In this document: one piece after another, positions 12,477-16,267 of the stretch
Layout: the number at the start of each line of letters is the position of its first letter
Numbering within the stretch: position 1 is the first letter of the stretch
Origin: DASQUP01 sp035641235
Lineage (GTDB): Bacteria; Actinomycetota; CADDZG01; WHSQ01
Reading direction: 5' to 3'
DNA length: 16,267 bases
Assembly: GCA_035641235.1 (NCBI GenBank)
Contig: DASQUP010000265.1
Span: forward strand, 1 to 16,267
The notes under the pieces: model-generated
Told to the model about the DNA's origin: nothing
Databases searched by the model: none
What the model saw: only the letters and a program-made list of their open reading frames with translations
Translations under genes and position numbers: made by a program

Positions 12477-14534
12477 ATGCTGGCGTTGTTCCGCAGGAGT
12501 GATCCCACGAGGAAAGGCTCGCGGACGAAGAGCGATGCTCTCGTCCTTACCGACGGGGACACTGCCCGCCGCCGCGTGAGGCCACTCCAGATCATCCTGG
12601 GTCTGCTTCTCGTAGGCCTCATGGTGGCGGTTGAGCTCCTGCTCATGTCGGCTCACTCGGACAGACGGAATGCGAGCGAAAGGTTCAAGGGTTCGTCTCT
12701 GACGATCACCAACCTGGCGAACGTCCAGCGCGAGACGTTGCGGCTCGACGCCGAGACCCATGGTGTCGTGGCAGGGGAGACCGATATGAAGCAACTCGAG
12801 CTCCAGCGCCAGCTCCTCGACCGCCAGCTCCAGGTGGCCGAGGCGTGGGATGTGCCCCAGGCCGAACTCCATGCCGTCGAGGCAGCTCTGGACCGATTCG
12901 ACACGTTTGCTCGTTACTTGTTCCGCGGGGGCACCGCCCAAGATCGTTCGCAAGTCCTCGAGAAGCTCGAGCAGTCCGCCGACGACCTCGAGCTGCGGGT
13001 CAAGGAGCTGTACGACAAGCACGAGCAGAAGTTTCTGCGTGGTCTCAGTCAAGAACTGGAGTCGGGAGCGAGATCGCAGCGGGCACTACTGGTGTTGGGG
13101 CTCGTCGTATTGGTTATTGCCATCACGCTGGCCCTGCTCATTAGGCGGAGTGTGCGAGCGGACTTCCAGCGGGCCTACGACGCGCTCGTTCACGAAGTCC
13201 AGGAACGGAAGACGCTTCAGGAACAACTCTCGTATCAGGCATTCCACGACATCTTGACGGGACTTGCCAATCGATCGCTGTTCATCGAGCGAGTGGAGGA
13301 AGCAGTCGCTCGCATTCAGGAAAGTGGCGAGACGATGGCGGTTATCTTCATCGATCTGGATGACTTCAAGTCCGTCAACGACACGCTCGGACTTGAGGCC
13401 GGGGACTCGCTGCTCAAAGAAGCTGCCCGGCGGCTCGACCTCTGCCTGCGAGGAGAGGACACCGCCGCCCGACTTGGAGGGGATGAGTTTGCGGTTCTGG
13501 TGGAGCATTCTTCGGATGTCGAGCGAGTTGCCGAACGAATTCTGGAGGCATTTCAGCCGCCCATTCGCGTTGCCGGCCACGACGTTCTCGTGCCTGCCAG
13601 CCTAGGTATAGCGGTTGGTGGTCCCGAGGTTGAGTTCGCCAGCACGATCCTCGCAAACGCCGACATCGCGATGTATGCCGCGAAGAGCCGAGGCAAAGGG
13701 CAGTACGCAATCTTCGCGCCGGGCATGCAACAGGATGCAGAGACGCGAATGCGCCTCAAGGGCGACATGCAACAGTCACTCGAGGCGGGGCAGTTCACGG
13801 TTCACTACCAGCCAATCATGAGACTCTCGGACGGTAGTTGCTCGGGCGCCGAGGCACTGGTGCGCTGGAATCATCCCGAGTTCGGGCTCGTCTCACCGGC
13901 CAGCTTCATTCCTGTTGCCGAGGACAGCGGCTTCATTTACGAGCTGGGACTATTCGTTCTCGATGAGGCAACTAAAAAGGCCGCCGGATGGCAGCAGCAG
14001 TTGGACTCCATGCTCTCCATCAGCGTCAATGTCTCGGCGCGGCAGCTCCAACATCCGGACATCGTTTCCGACGTGAAGGCCGCACTCGACCGTTCCCGTC
14101 TGCGCCCTGAGCTCCTCGTGCTGGAGATCACGGAGAGCGTCCTAATGGTCAACCGAGACGTCGTGGCCACGAAGCTCAGAGAGCTCAAAGAGCTGGGCGT
14201 CGGGATAGCGATCGACGATTTCGGCACCGGTTATTCGTCACTTAGCTACCTGCAGGAGCTGCCTGTCGACACCATCAAGGTCGACAAGTCGTTCATCGAT
14301 GGGGTCGACGCCGGGTCGGAGGAGTCGGCGCTCGCCCGCGCCGTTATCAAGCTGGGATCGACCCTGTCGCTCAAGATCGTTGCCGAGGGGATCGAGACCG
14401 CAGGATCGCGGGAGATGCTTACCTCGCTGGGCTGCGACTACGGACAGGGATACCTGTTCTCCCGTCCCATGGATGGGGCAGCCATCGACCGGTTCCTGGC
14501 CACCGGCGAGGTCTCCGTCGGGTCCGCCGCCTAG
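12477..14534 (+). CDS. Membrane GGDEF-EAL protein (c-di-GMP synthesis and breakdown)
   Basis: A 685-residue protein from ATG 12477, 2 bp after the previous stop; an earlier ATG at 12438 would overlap that gene. Order: basic N-tail, TM1 (37-57), an extracytoplasmic mainly helical domain of about 140 residues rich in charged coiled-coil-like segments, TM2 (about 202-225), GGDEF domain and EAL domain. The cyclase motif GGDEF (334-338) is intact, and an inhibitory I-site RGED (325-328) lies five residues before it. In the EAL domain EALVRW (E459), NVSARQL, LEITESVLM, DDFGTGYS (D580, D581), AEGIET (E637) and GQGYLFSRP are all present, so both activities are possible. The ligand of the outer domain is unknown. 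Confidence 0.96.
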   Translation: MLALFRRSDPTRKGSRTKSDALVLTDGDTARRRVRPLQIILGLLLVGLMVAVELLLMSAHSDRRNASERFKGSSLTITNLANVQRETLRLDAETHGVVAGETDMKQLELQRQLLDRQLQVAEAWDVPQAELHAVEAALDRFDTFARYLFRGGTAQDRSQVLEKLEQSADDLELRVKELYDKHEQKFLRGLSQELESGARSQRALLVLGLVVLVIAITLALLIRRSVRADFQRAYDALVHEVQERKTLQEQLSYQAFHDILTGLANRSLFIERVEEAVARIQESGETMAVIFIDLDDFKSVNDTLGLEAGDSLLKEAARRLDLCLRGEDTAARLGGDEFAVLVEHSSDVERVAERILEAFQPPIRVAGHDVLVPASLGIAVGGPEVEFASTILANADIAMYAAKSRGKGQYAIFAPGMQQDAETRMRLKGDMQQSLEAGQFTVHYQPIMRLSDGSCSGAEALVRWNHPEFGLVSPASFIPVAEDSGFIYELGLFVLDEATKKAAGWQQQLDSMLSISVNVSARQLQHPDIVSDVKAALDRSRLRPELLVLEITESVLMVNRDVVATKLRELKELGVGIAIDDFGTGYSSLSYLQELPVDTIKVDKSFIDGVDAGSEESALARAVIKLGSTLSLKIVAEGIETAGSREMLTSLGCDYGQGYLFSRPMDGAAIDRFLATGEVSVGSAA

Positions 14535-14568
14535 TCGCACGGGAACGGTTGCGACCCGCCCGAGCGCA

Positions 14569-14592
14569 CTGCAACCATCACCCTGCAACCAT
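14569..14592 (+). repeat. Tandem 10-bp direct repeat after the GGDEF-EAL gene
   Basis: CTGCAACCAT occurs at 14569-14578 and 14583-14592, a 14-bp period. Both copies contain GCAACC, the complement of GGTTGC at 14547-14552, so two alternative 6-bp hairpins could form in the 84-bp gap before the next gene. A termination role is only a guess. Confidence 0.3.
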
Positions 14593-14618
14593 TAGATAGT
14601 CACGCGCGTCTGATAGGC

Positions 14619-15356
14619 GTGGACATCATGGAAGACACACTCCGGGCGGGGGGCACCGATCCCGTCATCGATCCGATCACCGACCCGATCCCCAGGGCAC
14701 CCGGCCCACGCCGAGGCATGGGAGGACGCCCCCCTCACGGCCCGCGGGCGCGTCGCCGCCGCCTGATCGCAGTCCTCGTTGTGTTCGCGGTAGGGGCGGG
14801 AGCCGTCGCCCTCTGGCGCGGCGGCCCTTCCCGGCCCATCGATCCATCCTCCGTGCGGGGCTCGCCGGCGTGGGCCCAGACCCACTACGGGAATCCCGGG
14901 GCCGCCTCCTTCAAACGGCGAAACATCGTCCAGATCGAGTTCCTCGGCCGGGCGATGTTCGTTCACAGGAAGGCGAAACGCCACTTCTATCGCCTGGAAC
15001 GACTGTTCGAGGCCAGGGCACCAGGATATGCGGCCGCCGTGGCGTCGGGCGAGCTGGACGACTGGAGCTACCTCAACCGGGACATCCGGGGAGGGACCGG
15101 GAAATCGAACCACGCCTTCGGTCTCGCTGTGGACGTCAACGCCTTGAGCAATCCCTTGGGAACACAGGGAGACATGCCACCCGAGGTGGTCCAGGGGTGG
15201 AAGGCGGAAGGCGGCGAATGGGGAGGCGACTGGAGCCGGCCCGATCCGATGCACTTCGAGACGCACCTGACGCCTGAGGAGATACGCAAGCGGTACAAGG
15301 CCGACGGCACTCCGCGCGACTGGTACCTGGAGGAGCTGACGGGCGGCGCGCCGTGA
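14619..15356 (+). CDS. Membrane-anchored M15-family (VanY-like) D,D/L,D-carboxypeptidase
   Basis: A 245-residue protein. A Pro- and Arg-rich cytoplasmic N-part (1-49) precedes one TM helix (about 50-65, LIAVLVVFAVGAGAVALW), so the catalytic domain faces the wall. The M15 zinc motif SNHAFGLAVDVN gives H165 and D172; GGEWGGDWSRPDPMHFE gives E and D residues and the third ligand H212. SYLNRDIRGGTGKSNHAFG is typical of the peptidase_M15_4/VanY branch that trims peptidoglycan peptides. GTG 14619 or ATG 14628 could be the start; neither has a clear ribosome site. No vancomycin-resistance genes are near, so ordinary cell-wall turnover is more likely. Confidence 0.9.
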   Translation: MDIMEDTLRAGGTDPVIDPITDPIPRAPGPRRGMGGRPPHGPRARRRRLIAVLVVFAVGAGAVALWRGGPSRPIDPSSVRGSPAWAQTHYGNPGAASFKRRNIVQIEFLGRAMFVHRKAKRHFYRLERLFEARAPGYAAAVASGELDDWSYLNRDIRGGTGKSNHAFGLAVDVNALSNPLGTQGDMPPEVVQGWKAEGGEWGGDWSRPDPMHFETHLTPEEIRKRYKADGTPRDWYLEELTGGAP

Positions 15357-15435
15357 CCGGCGCCGGTGGCGACCGGATCGGCGGCCTGTTTGTCGGTGGG
15401 ATCGACGGGTACGCGCGGGGCAGGAGGTGATCGTC

Positions 15436-15561
15436 GTGGACAAGCCCAGACTCCATCGCAACGTGTGGATCGGCATGGCAGTGATCGCTGCGCTCTTGCT
15501 CATCGGCCTAATGCTTGCCTACGCAGGTGGAGGTTCAGCAGGGGGCACGGGCGGTTACTAA
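15436..15561 (+). CDS. 41-residue single-TM microprotein with glycine-rich tail
   Basis: GTG 15436 has a perfect AGGAGG (15422-15427) eight bases upstream, which makes this short frame credible. The product begins with a basic segment (MDKPRLHRNVW), then one hydrophobic helix (WIGMAVIAALLLIGLMLAY) and ends AGGGSAGGTGGY. It is expected to be a single-pass membrane peptide with the C-tail outside by the positive-inside rule. It starts 79 bp after the M15 peptidase gene and ends 34 bp before the ClpP-like gene, all on one strand. I recognise no family; an anchor, adaptor or regulator for a neighbour is possible. Confidence 0.7.
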   Translation: MDKPRLHRNVWIGMAVIAALLLIGLMLAYAGGGSAGGTGGY

Positions 15562-15595
15562 GAAGGCCCAGATCACTCGTCCATTTCGGGAGAAC

Positions 15596-16189
15596 ATGGA
15601 ACATCCGATTCCGAAGGTCGTGGAGGAAACCCCGGCAGGGGAATACGCATTCGACGTCTACTCCCACCTCCTGAAGGAACGCATCGTCATCCTGGGAACC
15701 AAGGTCGACGAGCAGGTGGCGAACGGCCTGGTGGCCCAGCTCTTGTTCCTCGAGTCCGAGGACCCAGAGAAGACGATCAATCTCCACATAAATACGCCCG
15801 GCGGAGATGCCTACGCCGGGCTCGCCATCTACGACACGATGCGCTACGTCAAACCCGACGTCTCAACGACGTGCGTGGGCACGGCCATCGGTATTGGCGC
15901 AGTGATTCTGGCCGGGGGTGCCGCGGGTAAACGTTTCGGTCTGCCCAATTCCAGAATCGTGCTCCATCAGGGGATCGAGGAGTTCTCCGGCAGCCCGGCG
16001 GATGTGGACATTCACGCCACCGAGCTCCTCGAGGTGCGCAAGCGGGTGATCTCCATCGTGGCCGACCACACGGGACGCCCGCAGGACAAGGTGGAGCAAG
16101 ACATGGACCGCGACCGATTCATGGACCCGGAGGAGGCCCGCGACTACGGCATCATCGATCGGGTCATTGCCCGACCGGGGTCCGCGTGA
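15596..16189 (+). CDS. ClpP-like protease subunit lacking the catalytic serine
   Basis: A 197-residue protein from ATG 15596 (GGGAG at 15588-15592), the normal length for ClpP. The fold motifs are clear: LLKERIVILGTKVDEQVANG, LHINTPGGDAYAGLAIYDTM, RFGLPNSRIVLHQ, and MDRDRFMDPEEARDYGIIDRV. The usual serine motif GxAASMGA reads GTAIGIGA, so the nucleophile position is G99; the codon is GGT. The other triad members remain, H124 and D173. It should therefore be a non-proteolytic ClpR-type subunit that needs active ClpP partners in a mixed ring, or it has another role. It is not beside tig, an active clpP or clpX. An in-frame TTG at 15515 would add 27 residues over the preceding microprotein and is less likely. 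Confidence 0.93.
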   Translation: MEHPIPKVVEETPAGEYAFDVYSHLLKERIVILGTKVDEQVANGLVAQLLFLESEDPEKTINLHINTPGGDAYAGLAIYDTMRYVKPDVSTTCVGTAIGIGAVILAGGAAGKRFGLPNSRIVLHQGIEEFSGSPADVDIHATELLEVRKRVISIVADHTGRPQDKVEQDMDRDRFMDPEEARDYGIIDRVIARPGSA

Positions 16190-16205
16190 GGGTTTCTCGA
16201 GAGTC

Positions 16206-16236
16206 CAATTGACCACAGACAGATGGTGGTCGATTG
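16206..16236 (+). terminator. Strong hairpin downstream of the ClpP-like gene
   Basis: CAATTGACCAC (16206-16216) and GTGGTCGATTG (16226-16236) pair along 11 bp with one G-U wobble and a 9-nt loop, starting 17 nt after the stop codon. No T-run follows in the visible 31 bases. It could end the ClpP transcript, or be an operator for a gene starting beyond the window. Confidence 0.5.
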
Positions 16237-16267
16237 ACGATGCGACTGGTGCCGCAACTACGAATGG

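Noticed and set aside
16239..16267. Possible start of another gene (ATG 16239)
   Set aside because: Only about nine codons remain in the window and no clear ribosome site is seen, so it cannot be supported.

Overview
The window is a dense stretch of high-GC bacterial chromosome with frequent GTG and TTG starts. An F420-type PPOX oxidoreductase, a VanY-like M15 peptidase, an OmpR-type two-component pair with a PepSY partner, and a ClpP paralogue all fit Actinomycetota, perhaps a deep-branching or soil lineage. That placement is inference, because there is no rRNA or other marker gene here. I see no mobile element, CRISPR array, tRNA or rRNA.

Left part (1-4015). The 3' end of an Lrp/AsnC regulator comes first, then a compact sulfur-type regulon. 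A minus-strand ArsR-rhodanese fusion faces a plus-strand operon of a metallo-beta-lactamase/double-rhodanese protein and an MFS transporter, joined by a TTGA stop/start overlap. The 112-bp divergent spacer holds one near-perfect and one degenerate copy of a TATTCAAGCG/CGCTTGAATA palindrome, placed around a TTGACA promoter. The layout resembles persulfide- or sulfide-responsive ArsR systems.

Middle (4016-7663). A response regulator and histidine kinase (8-bp overlap) are followed by a small membrane-anchored PepSY protein. Three TTCAG direct repeats at exact 11-bp spacing lie upstream of the regulator, inside the end of the MFS gene. A convergent ABM-fold protein and a membrane-anchored dual-specificity-type phosphatase follow.

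Right-middle (7664-11948). A short MetE-like methyltransferase core and a secreted phosphodiester glycosidase are followed by a minus-strand SDR oxidoreductase with a small membrane protein behind it, and a divergent PPOX/F420-type protein.

Right end (11949-16267). A 95-residue protein resembling only the C-terminal half of small molybdopterin-oxidoreductase-like proteins sits 2 bp ahead of a membrane GGDEF-EAL protein with both active sites intact. Then come a membrane-anchored M15 peptidase, a 41-residue single-TM glycine-tailed peptide, and a ClpP paralogue whose catalytic serine is replaced by glycine (H and D of the triad kept). The most unusual items are this serine-less ClpP with its adjacent TM microprotein, the ArsR-rhodanese fusion whose only cysteines are in the rhodanese loop, and the shortened molybdopterin-like protein tied to c-di-GMP turnover.
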